From: JAQVEM01 sp964556165
GTDB lineage: Bacteria > Actinomycetota > Humimicrobiia > Humimicrobiales > Humimicrobiaceae
DNA length: 32,492 nt
Direction of reading: 5' to 3'
NCBI GenBank assembly: GCA_964556165.1
Contig: CAZKVH010000018.1
Span: 1 to 32,492 of the forward strand
This document shows positions 14,216-21,561 of this stretch, one piece after another. The notes below the pieces were generated by a model. The model was not told where the DNA came from. It made no database searches and worked only from the letters and a program-made list of their open reading frames with translations. Within the stretch, counting starts at the first letter, position 1, and every line of letters starts with the position of its first letter. Both the position numbers and the translations under genes were made by a program.

Positions 14216-15727
14216 TTATCTTGAGGTAGCTATGATATCGCCTTCACTCAATCCTGATATTACTTCTATATAATAATAATTATTGGTACCTGTTGTAACT
14301 TCGGTTTTTCTTACGTTTAAGGCTCCTTCATCTTCTTTGTCCTTCTCCGGTATAATTAAATCTACATAGCTTTTTCCTTCTTCTTCATAAACTGCCTGGA
14401 TGGGTACATAAAGTACTTCTTCAGCTATAATATCTATTATATAAATATTGGCTGACATTCCATAAAGTATCTCTACATCAGTATCATTTTTAAAACTTAT
14501 GGTAGTCTCATAGTAAACTATGTTGCCATCTTCGCTGCCCAGAGGCACTATTTTTTCAACATCTCCTGTAAGTACAGTATCAGGGTAGGCATCCAGCGTA
14601 ACATCTGACTTTTGACCGACGGATACTTTTACTACATCACTTTCACTGACCATAGCTTTTATTATGAAATCATTACTGATAATAGAAACGGAGCCACCTC
14701 CATTTATCTCCCCTCCGGTCGTAAAATCAGTAGAAACGATCACACCATCATAGGGGGCGTATACTGTATATTCTCCCAGGTCTTCTTTTGCATTTTCGTA
14801 CTCTTTCTTTGCAAGTTCCAGCTGTATTTCTGTTTGCTTCAGGTTTTCTACAGCCTGCGTAATTGCTTTTTGCGCAGACTGCAGACTGGATAAATTTGAC
14901 CAGTACGTGGAAGACTGGCTTGAAAGTGCACTTTCATATGAAGATTCCGATTGCAGCTTTGCTGATTCTTCTGAAAGCTCTGCCGATTCCACTTTTTCCT
15001 CTGCTGATTCTACACTTGACTCATATTGTGCAAGCTGCATGTCTGTTGTAAGGGGATCGTATTCTGCCATTTCCAGTAATTCTTCTGCTTCTTCAAGGGC
15101 TCGCTCTGCACTCTCTACGGATGCATCTGCACTTTCCATTGAAATTTGAAGAGATTTAATGGCGTTCTCGGTAGATTCTGCTGCCTTCTGTTCATTGATT
15201 TGAGCCTGTTGTATTGCAATATGATTGGAGTCCAGAGCGCTCTGGTAATTTAGCTTTGCAAGCTTAAGGGAACTTTCGGACATCTCTAAATTCTTTTCTA
15301 TTTCAAATAGACTATCCTGCTTTTCACTATCATCGACCTGTACCAGAAGTTCCCCTTTTCTAAATGAGTCTCCTGCTTCTATAGCTCTAAGAACCTCGCC
15401 TGAAATTTGTAGATTAAAGGTGGTGTAATTTTTGGAGTCAACAGACCCGGTTACGGATATTTCCTGGGAAATATCCCCCTTTGATACCTGAAAAGTCTGT
15501 GATTCTTCCTGAGTTGAGCCGGATGCATCATTGAAAGCTCTTCCACCCATTGCTCCACCCATGCAGGAAGTAATTATTAAAGCAGTGCTTAATGATGTTA
15601 CGAATACTGCAGCTATTATTAAAAATTTTTTTCTTTTTCTTGCTGTTCTGCCTGTCATATTTAATTGATTTACTGCTTTTACAGATATCTCCCCATGCAT
15701 TTTTTTTAACTTATAATCTGTAGACAT
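14216..15727 (-). CDS. MacA-like membrane fusion (HlyD family) adaptor
   Basis: A 503-residue adaptor. An N-terminal basic stretch (TARKRKKF) leads to one helix (about 35-54), then SCMGG, so it is a membrane anchor or possible lipoprotein. GSVDSKNYTTFNLQISGEVLRAIEAGDSFRKGELLVQVDDSE (about 95-136) is the first half of the biotinyl-lipoyl-like domain. Residues about 140-320 form a long alpha-helical hairpin, heavily coiled-coil and rich in Ser, Glu and Ala. The second half follows with YTVYAPYDGVIVSTDF, then beta-barrel VVKVSVGQKSDVTLDAYPD and a membrane-proximal domain. GGGAG nine bases before the ATG supports the start. No TolC-like outer-membrane gene is near, consistent with a one-membrane cell. 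First gene of the operon. Confidence 0.88.
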   Translation of the reverse strand: MSTDYKLKKMHGEISVKAVNQLNMTGRTARKRKKFLIIAAVFVTSLSTALIITSCMGGAMGGRAFNDASGSTQEESQTFQVSKGDISQEISVTGSVDSKNYTTFNLQISGEVLRAIEAGDSFRKGELLVQVDDSEKQDSLFEIEKNLEMSESSLKLAKLNYQSALDSNHIAIQQAQINEQKAAESTENAIKSLQISMESADASVESAERALEEAEELLEMAEYDPLTTDMQLAQYESSVESAEEKVESAELSEESAKLQSESSYESALSSQSSTYWSNLSSLQSAQKAITQAVENLKQTEIQLELAKKEYENAKEDLGEYTVYAPYDGVIVSTDFTTGGEINGGGSVSIISNDFIIKAMVSESDVVKVSVGQKSDVTLDAYPDTVLTGDVEKIVPLGSEDGNIVYYETTISFKNDTDVEILYGMSANIYIIDIIAEEVLYVPIQAVYEEEGKSYVDLIIPEKDKEDEGALNVRKTEVTTGTNNYYYIEVISGLSEGDIIATSR

Positions 15728-15802
15728 TGGATTTTCTCCCTGTTTTTTATTTTTTTAAAGATATGATATCAGCAAAAAATGGGGAAAATCTGGAGATTAT
15801 AA

Positions 15803-15858
15803 GATTTATCAATTAACCTGAATTGTTGTAAAATACCTTTACAGCTGCCTGTTATCAT
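15803..15858. repeat. Imperfect repeat copy B with TGTAAA palindrome
   Basis: This copy shares 42 of 56 bases with 11538-11593. It lies in the divergent promoter region between the MacA-like gene and the small methyltransferase gene. It contains TGTAAA-N5-TTTACA (15828-15844), a perfect palindrome not perfect in copy A, so a regulator site is possible here. Confidence 0.55.
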
Positions 15859-15891
15859 TTTAAAAGCTGCAATTGAAAAAAGGATAAGTAT

Positions 15892-16395
15892 ATGAATTAT
15901 GATAGAGAAGAAGTTTTAAAGATAGGAAGAGTAAAGGGTAAGACATTACTGGATATAGGGGTCGGTTCTTTAGCAGGCATTGCTGCAAGAGATTTTAATT
16001 GCGAGGTTACAAGCATAGACATTTTAGAGAGCAGCTTGAGGCAGGCAGAAATAGAATTGCCAGAAGAGCTCAGGAATAAAGTGGGGTTCAAAAAAGAAGA
16101 CGCCACTGCTCTTTCTTTTCCAGATAATTCCTTTGACGTTGTTGTCAGTTATGGGGCTTTGCATCATGTGGATATAAATAAAAGAAAGTGTTTTTTAGAA
16201 GAAGCTTGCAGGGTCGCCCGGGAAAGGGTAATTATAGCGGAGCACAATCAGGCATATTTTAAGGAAGTTCATTCAGGAGACCCGTATCAGGCAGTAGATT
16301 TTTTCTGGCTGGAAGATGAGTTAATTAAACTTGGAAAGGTAGAGAAATACCCCGGAAGAGAAATATCCATTTTTATTGTAAATAAAAAAAATTAA
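15892..16395 (+). CDS. Small class I SAM-dependent methyltransferase
   Basis: A 167-residue soluble protein with a type-11 methyltransferase core: TLLDIGVGSLAGIAARDF (motif I, about 18-35), VTSIDILESSL (motif II), KKEDATALSFPDNSFDVVVSYGALHHV (motifs IV-V, about 65-91), and a shortened C-terminus. Motif I has GVGSLAG instead of the usual GCGTG, and the protein is shorter than most family members (about 200-250), so only a minimal domain is present. The substrate is unknown. ATG follows AAAAAGGATAAG, a fair ribosome site. It is divergent from the MacA-like gene and convergent with metF. Confidence 0.75.
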   Translation: MNYDREEVLKIGRVKGKTLLDIGVGSLAGIAARDFNCEVTSIDILESSLRQAEIELPEELRNKVGFKKEDATALSFPDNSFDVVVSYGALHHVDINKRKCFLEEACRVARERVIIAEHNQAYFKEVHSGDPYQAVDFFWLEDELIKLGKVEKYPGREISIFIVNKKN

Positions 16396-16409
16396 CTGGA
16401 CCTATATCC

Positions 16410-16425
16410 TGGCTTAATTTAGCCA
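16410..16425 (+). terminator. Weak terminator after the small methyltransferase gene
   Basis: TGGCT (16410-16414) pairs with AGCCA (16421-16425) around six bases and is followed by AAATTTTTAT. The five-pair stem is short, and it overlaps the end of metF on the other strand. Confidence 0.3.
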
Positions 16426-17309
16426 AAATTTTTATATTCTTTTTTTATATTATCTAGAATGCTTGCTACCGGATTTACTTTGTTCAGTGTGTAAAAATGA
16501 AGACCGGGTGCTCCTTTCTTTAGTAAATCAATGCAGAATCCGGTTACGTAATCTATTTTTCTTTTGTTTTCTATTTCCTCATCGTCTGTTGCAGTTAAAA
16601 ACAGGTTATGTACACATTGAGGAATGCTTGCCCCGCATTTTCCACAGAATCTAACAAGAGGTTCATGACGTGTTAAAGGAAGGATTCCGGGTATTATTCT
16701 TACATCCACTCCTTCTTTTCTTATCCTTTCAGTGTATTCGACATATAGTTCTGATTCAAAAAATAACTGTGTTATAACAAACTGCCCGCCTGAGTCTATT
16801 TTCATTTTTAGATATCGGGAGTCGGATTCTTTGTCGGGAGCATCAATATGTCCTTCTGGAAAACCTGCAACACCTATACTAAAAAAATCCCCATGCATTT
16901 CTCTTATAAGTGAACAGAGCTGATAGGCATAACAGGTATTTTTTAGAATGTCTTTATCAAGGTTTGTATTTGCAGGAACGTCCCCCCTTAGGGCAAGAAT
17001 ATTCCTGATATTTTTTTCTTTTATTTTATTAATCGCGCTTTTTAACTGTTCTGTAGTATGGGTTATACATGTAAGGTGATGCATAACCGGGATATTAAAG
17101 TTTTTTTGAATTTTTTCTGCAATTTCCAGAGTAAGTTCTCTTGTGCTACCTCCTGCTCCGTAGGTAATTGAGACAAAATCCGGATTGTATTTTTTTAGAA
17201 CATCAATTGTATTGAATAACTCTCTGGTTTTATCCTCATCTTTTGGGGAGTAAAACTCAAATGATAGCGTTTGTTTTTTTTCTTTGAATATATCAGTTAT
17301 TTTTTTCAT
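16419..17309 (-). CDS. metF: Methylenetetrahydrofolate reductase
   Basis: A 296-residue flavoprotein that reduces 5,10-methylene-THF to 5-methyl-THF for methionine synthesis or acetyl-CoA pathway metabolism. Family marks: SFEFYSPKDEDKT with the catalytic Glu near 18, DFVSITYGAGGSTRELT, VMHHLTCITHT, NILALRGDVP, and the TALRG-like and DSGGQFVITQLFFESELY segments, ending GLHFYTLN. The length fits the short bacterial form. It is a single minus-strand gene, with an AT-rich leader and no strong ribosome site before ATG 17309. No metE, metH or Wood-Ljungdahl genes are in the window, so its pathway role cannot be resolved here. Confidence 0.93.
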   Translation of the reverse strand: MKKITDIFKEKKQTLSFEFYSPKDEDKTRELFNTIDVLKKYNPDFVSITYGAGGSTRELTLEIAEKIQKNFNIPVMHHLTCITHTTEQLKSAINKIKEKNIRNILALRGDVPANTNLDKDILKNTCYAYQLCSLIREMHGDFFSIGVAGFPEGHIDAPDKESDSRYLKMKIDSGGQFVITQLFFESELYVEYTERIRKEGVDVRIIPGILPLTRHEPLVRFCGKCGASIPQCVHNLFLTATDDEEIENKRKIDYVTGFCIDLLKKGAPGLHFYTLNKVNPVASILDNIKKEYKNFG

Positions 17310-17463
17310 GGTTTTAAATTATATATTATTTATGATAAGTTTTACATAATCAAAAAAAATAAAAATATATATGTTAAAAATAACTAAATTAAATTTAATT
17401 CCAATGCAAGTGTTAATAGTATGGCCACAGTAGAATGGCTAGGGAAGGAAAATTAATTTAAAG

Positions 17464-17862
17464 GTGATTTTTTTTAAGAAAAGATATTGGCTTATTTTAT
17501 GGGAGTTACCACAGTTATTCCTGGCAATGATATTATATTTATTTCAAAGAAATAACATAGTTTCGTCTTTTAGATATAAGGAAGCAAAAGTTTTTTTAAC
17601 AAGGAATTTCTCGGGTGGCATATCTTTGGCTTTTATAATTTTTATTAATGAAAGATATTCCGGTGATATTAATTTAGTAAAGCATGAATATGGGCACAGT
17701 CTTCAATCAATCTACCTCGGGTGGCTGTATCTTTTTGTTGTCGGAATTCCCTCGATAATTAGAGCATTTATCTGGAGAAAATATAAACTTGAAGGTAAAA
17801 AATATTATTCAGGTTATCCAGAGAAATGGGCAAACAGACTTGGTGGAGTAAAAATTTCTTAA
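17464..17862 (+). CDS. Small membrane protein with HEYGH motif
   Basis: A 132-residue protein with a conserved-looking layout: WLILWELPQLFLAMILYLF helix, a middle AKVFLTRNFSGGISLAFIIFI, then LVKHEYGHSLQSIYLGWLYLFVVGIPSIIRAF and YPEKWANRLGGV at the end. HEYGH resembles the HExxH zinc motif of metalloproteases with the Glu present and both His at the right spacing, but the rest of a protease is missing. Proteins of this description are widespread and uncharacterised as far as I recall. The start is GTG; AAAGGTGAT overlaps it rather than preceding it, while GGAAGG lies about 14 bases upstream. The next ATG would remove the WELPQ region, so GTG is kept. Confidence 0.6.
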   Translation: MIFFKKRYWLILWELPQLFLAMILYLFQRNNIVSSFRYKEAKVFLTRNFSGGISLAFIIFINERYSGDINLVKHEYGHSLQSIYLGWLYLFVVGIPSIIRAFIWRKYKLEGKKYYSGYPEKWANRLGGVKIS

Positions 17863-17873
17863 AGAAGTCTATT

Positions 17874-18884
17874 TTAATATAGATTAGCCAGAACTGTAAA
17901 TTTGTTCCAGGTAATTAATAAGAATCCAGGGAGTTTTTCAGTAAGGCTATTATTTGTAAATTCTTCCGAATCTAATTCGTAATTTGAATCAATAATTTCA
18001 TCCAGGTCTATTACTGCTACAATATTATATTTTTCAATTATTCTTTCTGCATTTAAAGATTCTTCTAAACTGTTTATGTTTATGCCCAGGGTATCTTTGA
18101 TTTTTTCTTTTCTAACGCCTAATAATTTTTCTAATAAATGATTGACTGTGAGCGTAAGCTTATAAAATCTATTTCCAGGGCCGGTGGGGTGTTTCAAATC
18201 AGATTTAGCTGAGACAACATTTGACCTTATAGTATCCTGAGTTTGCATTTCCTCTTCATTCTCTGATGAGCTATCATGTTTTTTGTTATATTTGGAAATA
18301 TTAATGTGACCGGTGTGCTCGTTACTTATATCAAACGGTTGATTATTTTTTCCATTTCCATCATCTTTATCTGAATAGTTTTGGCCTTCATTACTGTGGC
18401 TTTCCTCATCATCATCACCATCATCTTCTACGTCATTGCCTTCATCNNNNNNNNNNNNNNNNNNNNNNNNNNNNNNNNNNNNNNNNNNNNNNNNNNNNNN
18501 NNNNNNNNNNNNNNNNNNNNNNNNNNNNNNNNNNNNNNNNNNNNNNTCATCGTCCTCATCTTCGTCATCGTCCTCTTCATCATCATCGTCCTCATCTTCA
18601 TCATCGTCCTCTTCTTCGTCATCGTCCTCATCATCGTCATGACTATCTTTATCAATATTTATGTTTATTACGGGTTCTGTATTACCGGTAAAATTTACTT
18701 CTGTATTTACCTCAGGCCCATCGTTGCCTCCTAGATTTATATTTACGTTTACTTCGGGTTTATTATCCTTATCCCCGGCATAAGCAGATTCCGGCATGTT
18801 AAATAAAATCAGAGATAGTATAGTCAGGTATAAAAATACTAAAATAAGATCCTTCAATATCTTATTAGACCTTACTTTTATCAT
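17874..18884 (-). CDS. Secreted acidic hexapeptide-repeat protein, interrupted by assembly gap
   Basis: Not recognised. From ATG 18884 (MIKVRSNKIL) there is a signal peptide ending near ESAYAGD, then three related Asn/Val segments (PEVNVNIN, PEVNTEVNF, PVININID), then an extremely acidic tract with five hexads of type D-x-x-E-D-D before the 100-N gap. After the gap come more acidic residues, a polar His/Asn/Ser linker, and a C-terminal ~100-residue region with possible secondary structure (NHLLEKLLGVRKEKIKDTL, ERIIEKYNIVAVIDL). A TTG at 18911 would overlap the upstream gene by 26 bases; ATG 18884 has AAAAGG nine bases before it and begins one base past the stop of the GGDEF/HD-GYP gene, so it is preferred. 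Tight linkage suggests co-expression with c-di-GMP enzymes. True length is unknown. Confidence 0.65.
   Translation of the reverse strand: MIKVRSNKILKDLILVFLYLTILSLILFNMPESAYAGDKDNKPEVNVNINLGGNDGPEVNTEVNFTGNTEPVININIDKDSHDDDEDDDEEEDDDEDEDDDDEEDDDEDEDDXXXXXXXXXXXXXXXXXXXXXXXXXXXXXXXXXXDEGNDVEDDGDDDEESHSNEGQNYSDKDDGNGKNNQPFDISNEHTGHINISKYNKKHDSSSENEEEMQTQDTIRSNVVSAKSDLKHPTGPGNRFYKLTLTVNHLLEKLLGVRKEKIKDTLGININSLEESLNAERIIEKYNIVAVIDLDEIIDSNYELDSEEFTNNSLTEKLPGFLLITWNKFTVLANLY
18447..18546. other. Assembly gap (100 N)
   Basis: Exactly 100 undetermined bases inside the acidic repeat gene, bordered by the tandem repeat on its right. The round length suggests a placeholder, so the number of repeat units and the frame across it are unknown. 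Confidence 0.95.
18547..18636 (-). repeat. 18-bp tandem repeat coding acidic hexads
   Basis: Five adjacent 18-base units, each starting TCATCGTCCTC on the plus strand, differ only in the last seven bases. On the minus strand they code DDDEDD, DEEEDD, DEDEDD, DDEEDD and DEDEDD. The array runs into the N gap, so it is longer than shown. Confidence 0.85.
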
Positions 18885-18885
18885 A

Positions 18886-20964
18886 TTAATTAACCTTTTC
18901 TTTAGATACAAGTTGGTTCATAAAAACTTCTACCAGAGAGGGGTCAAACTGAGAGCCACCGCATCTTTTAATTTCTTCTATGGCTTTTTCTTTGGCTATA
19001 GCTTTTCTATACGGTCTATCGTTTGTCATTGCATCATAAGCATCAACTATAGATATTATTCTTGATGCTATGGGGATTTTTTCTCCGGACAGGCCTGCAG
19101 GATAACCTTTCCCATCCCATCTTTCATGATGATGAAGTATTGGTTTTGCTATATGTACAAGATCGGGAGATGATAGCGCTATTCTGTAACCAATTTCTGA
19201 ATGTTTTCTCATGATTTCCCATTCTTGTTCATTAAGCTTGCCCGGCTTTAGAATGATTTTATCTGGAATGCCAATTTTTCCAATATCGTGTAGTACAGAT
19301 AAAAGGCTTAATTCATCAATTTTATTATTGGAAAGATTAAGAGCATGCCCAAATAGCATGCTATACTTTTCCATTCTTTTTGTGTGTTCCTCGGTTTCGT
19401 AATCTCTTTCTTCCAGTGCTTTACTCAGAGAGCTTATTATTGAGCTACGTGCACTCTGGCTCTCTGTGAGTTTATGATTGTACATCCTGTCCTCTGCTTC
19501 CATTATTAACTTATCAGTGTCTTCGCTTGGTTCTGTCAGGGTAATAATTCCTGTAGATATACTTATATGCATGGTGCTTGTGCTGTACTCACGGCATTTT
19601 TCATGGACCCTTTCCACTATCTGTGTCGTGGTCTCATATGAAGTCTTTGGCAGTAAAATAATAAATTCGTCTCCGCCCCACCTGGCTATAATGTCTTCTT
19701 TTCTGAAGCATGCCTTTAATATGTCTGCAATTTTTTTGATGAGTTTATCTCCATATACATGACCGAAAGTGTCATTTACCAGCTTCAGGCCGTTTAAATC
19801 TCCGAGCACCAGGCTCAGTGGCATCTGTCTTTTAGAATTGAGTCTCTGTAATTCGATGTCGAAAAAAGCTCTATTAAATGTACCGGTCAATTTATCGTAA
19901 AAGCTTAAGTATTTTATGCTCTCTTCTTTTTTTCTTATTTCAGTTATATCCCTCAACACGATTATCTTTCCCAGTATGCTGCCTTTATTGCTTTTTATAT
20001 CTGTTTGTCTTGTATTAAAAAATGCTCTGCTGCCATTGTTGCCTATACTAAAATCATTTTTTCCCGAGAAGAAGTCAGCGTCCTCATTAACTCCGCCCAT
20101 TAAATGACCGAGAGGTTTTCCGGCAACTTCATTTATTGAGGTGTTAAATATCTTTTGAGAAGCAGAGTTTAATTTTAATATATTTCCTTTGCTGTCTGTA
20201 AGTATCATTCCATCACACATGTTTTCGAAAATAGTTTCTAGTGTTTCTGGCATAATTTCTTTTATTCTGGTTTTGTTTAGAAAGAAAATAATAAACATTG
20301 TGCTTATAGCAATTATCATTGGTGTTCCATTTATGTAAGGAAAAGGATTAAAGCCTGCGTATTTTGTAAGGGTGATTAACCAGGGGATAGATATATAGGG
20401 AATCAGAAGAAACTTTTTCCATCGGTTCTGACCATCGGGCTTTTGAAATAGCTTTATCGTATTTACCAGTGTGATTATTATACCGGCCAGAATGAGCAAA
20501 CCACTATATATAATAGATACATAATATAAAGTGTTATATTCTTTGACAATCAGGTTAAATGAGTCAGATAATACGAGCTTTGCATCAACCCACATTAATT
20601 TATGGATTTCATTGGTAAGTACTAAAAATAAAGCAGCAAAAGGAGGGATACTTATGGCAATAAGATATTTTAATTTGAAAATTTTATTAAAATTAACATA
20701 CTTTGCTGTTAAAAAGAATAAACAAAGAGGTAATAAAATGGAACCAGCATATTGAATCTTGTCGAAAAGTACCTTTAAATTATTAACCGCTGTGCTTTGT
20801 TGAAGAATAAAAGCTGTAATGGATATAAGCGAGAGAATCATTATAAGAGTTCCAATTATATCCTGGGTCCCTTTTTTCTTTAGCCAGATGAAGATGGTTC
20901 CAAAGATAACTATACTGACTATTATCCCGAATAATGTTATAAAATTACCAATATTATCTAACAT
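18886..20964 (-). CDS. Membrane PAS-GGDEF-HD-GYP c-di-GMP enzyme
   Basis: A 692-residue bifunctional protein. Residues 1-230 are seven or eight hydrophobic helices of the histidine-kinase N-terminal 7TM type. A PAS domain follows (about 238-355; ENMCDGMILTDSKGNILKLNSASQKIF). The GGDEF domain (about 360-515) has an intact WGGDEF at 430-434 and an RxxD inhibitory site five residues before it (Arg421-Asp424), so it should make c-di-GMP under feedback control. The HD-GYP domain (about 520-690) has His559-Asp560 and Gly620-Tyr621-Pro622, so it should also degrade c-di-GMP. Which activity wins depends on the sensor. The next gene starts one base after its stop. A strong terminator lies about 100 bases upstream. 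Confidence 0.93.
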   Translation of the reverse strand: MLDNIGNFITLFGIIVSIVIFGTIFIWLKKKGTQDIIGTLIMILSLISITAFILQQSTAVNNLKVLFDKIQYAGSILLPLCLFFLTAKYVNFNKIFKLKYLIAISIPPFAALFLVLTNEIHKLMWVDAKLVLSDSFNLIVKEYNTLYYVSIIYSGLLILAGIIITLVNTIKLFQKPDGQNRWKKFLLIPYISIPWLITLTKYAGFNPFPYINGTPMIIAISTMFIIFFLNKTRIKEIMPETLETIFENMCDGMILTDSKGNILKLNSASQKIFNTSINEVAGKPLGHLMGGVNEDADFFSGKNDFSIGNNGSRAFFNTRQTDIKSNKGSILGKIIVLRDITEIRKKEESIKYLSFYDKLTGTFNRAFFDIELQRLNSKRQMPLSLVLGDLNGLKLVNDTFGHVYGDKLIKKIADILKACFRKEDIIARWGGDEFIILLPKTSYETTTQIVERVHEKCREYSTSTMHISISTGIITLTEPSEDTDKLIMEAEDRMYNHKLTESQSARSSIISSLSKALEERDYETEEHTKRMEKYSMLFGHALNLSNNKIDELSLLSVLHDIGKIGIPDKIILKPGKLNEQEWEIMRKHSEIGYRIALSSPDLVHIAKPILHHHERWDGKGYPAGLSGEKIPIASRIISIVDAYDAMTNDRPYRKAIAKEKAIEEIKRCGGSQFDPSLVEVFMNQLVSKEKVN

Positions 20965-21064
20965 TGTTTAAAATAAACTCTTTTAAGATGATGTTCTATG
21001 TTTACGTTTTCGTCTATGAAGTATTTCTACTTGTGTGCTAATTTACTATATTATCAATAAAAAA

Positions 21065-21084
21065 AACCGGCTTTTTAGCCGGTT
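21065..21084 (-). terminator. Strong intrinsic terminator
   Basis: AACCGGCT (21065-21072) and AGCCGGTT (21077-21084) form a perfect eight-pair stem with a TTTT loop (AAAA in the minus transcript). On the minus strand the stem is followed by eight or more T. It points away from the kinase arm and towards the GGDEF gene, so it ends a transcript that began further right. Confidence 0.85.
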
Positions 21085-21169
21085 ACGCTATTTGCTCCAT
21101 TTCCCTCAAGCGTCCAAATTCAAGGAAAACTTCATCGCATCTAATAAATAATTTTGATATAAGTTTATT
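21083..21169 (-). pseudogene. Fossil 3' end of a lost coding sequence
   Basis: On the minus strand, 28 codons are open before a TAA at 21083-21085 that overlaps the terminator stem. The last 19 residues, RCDEVFLEFGRLREMEQIA, look like genuine protein. Codon choice and GC content are higher than in the AT-rich surroundings. Upstream there is an in-frame stop and no start. The layout (protein end, stop, tight hairpin, T-run) is typical of a compact gene or transposase whose front has been lost. Family not identified. Confidence 0.4.
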
Positions 21170-21493
21170 TTATTAATTAACAAATGTCAAGATATATTTA
21201 TGATATTTTTAAAGATTATATTTTAATAATATATATAATATATAATTTTATAAAGTTGTTTAATAATTTATTAATAATTTAATTTATAATAAATAATCAG
21301 GCATATATGAAATTAAAACTTAATTAGGCAAAAGAATAACTTATATCAGGTATATTTTAAAACGGTTTTTTTGTGTAATTTATTAATATTTTAAAAACTC
21401 GTAAATTGTTTTATAATAAAATTTATATTCAGGGTATATTAAATAATGAGAGCTGTTAAAAAATAATATCATATTGTTTGCTGGCAGCGTTAT

Positions 21494-21521
21494 TTGAAAA
21501 AAGAAGATATAATATTATATA
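21494..21521 (+). promoter_or_regulatory. Candidate promoter of the kinase operon
   Basis: TTGAAA (21494-21499), 16-base spacer, TATATA (21516-21521), 40 bases before the preferred start codon. In this AT-rich stretch other matches are possible. Confidence 0.35.
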
Positions 21522-21561
21522 AATTTCACAAGCTACCCACTATCACCGGGAGGTGGTTTTG

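Larger units (their letters stand above)
20965..21552. other. 588-base intergenic region between two signalling arms
   Basis: A very AT-rich spacer. Its left part holds leader sequence for the GGDEF/HD-GYP gene and, at 21065-21169, a terminator with fossil codons. The middle (21170-21480) shows no gene; GGTATATT occurs twice (21350-21357 and 21434-21441). The right end carries a promoter candidate and the GGGAGGTGG ribosome site of the kinase gene. Confidence 0.6.

Noticed and set aside
18436..18734. Long plus-strand open frames across the N gap, including a poly-Ser reading
   Set aside because: They are mirror readings of the acidic 18-bp repeat and the N gap; the minus-strand frame has a signal peptide and a ribosome site.
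18885..18911. Alternative TTG start for the acidic repeat gene at 18911
   Set aside because: It overlaps the upstream gene by 26 bases and lacks a ribosome site; ATG 18884 is better placed.
21060..21180. c-di-GMP riboswitch in the leader of the GGDEF/HD-GYP gene
   Set aside because: The expected GEMM core elements were not seen; protein-like codons explain the conserved-looking part better.
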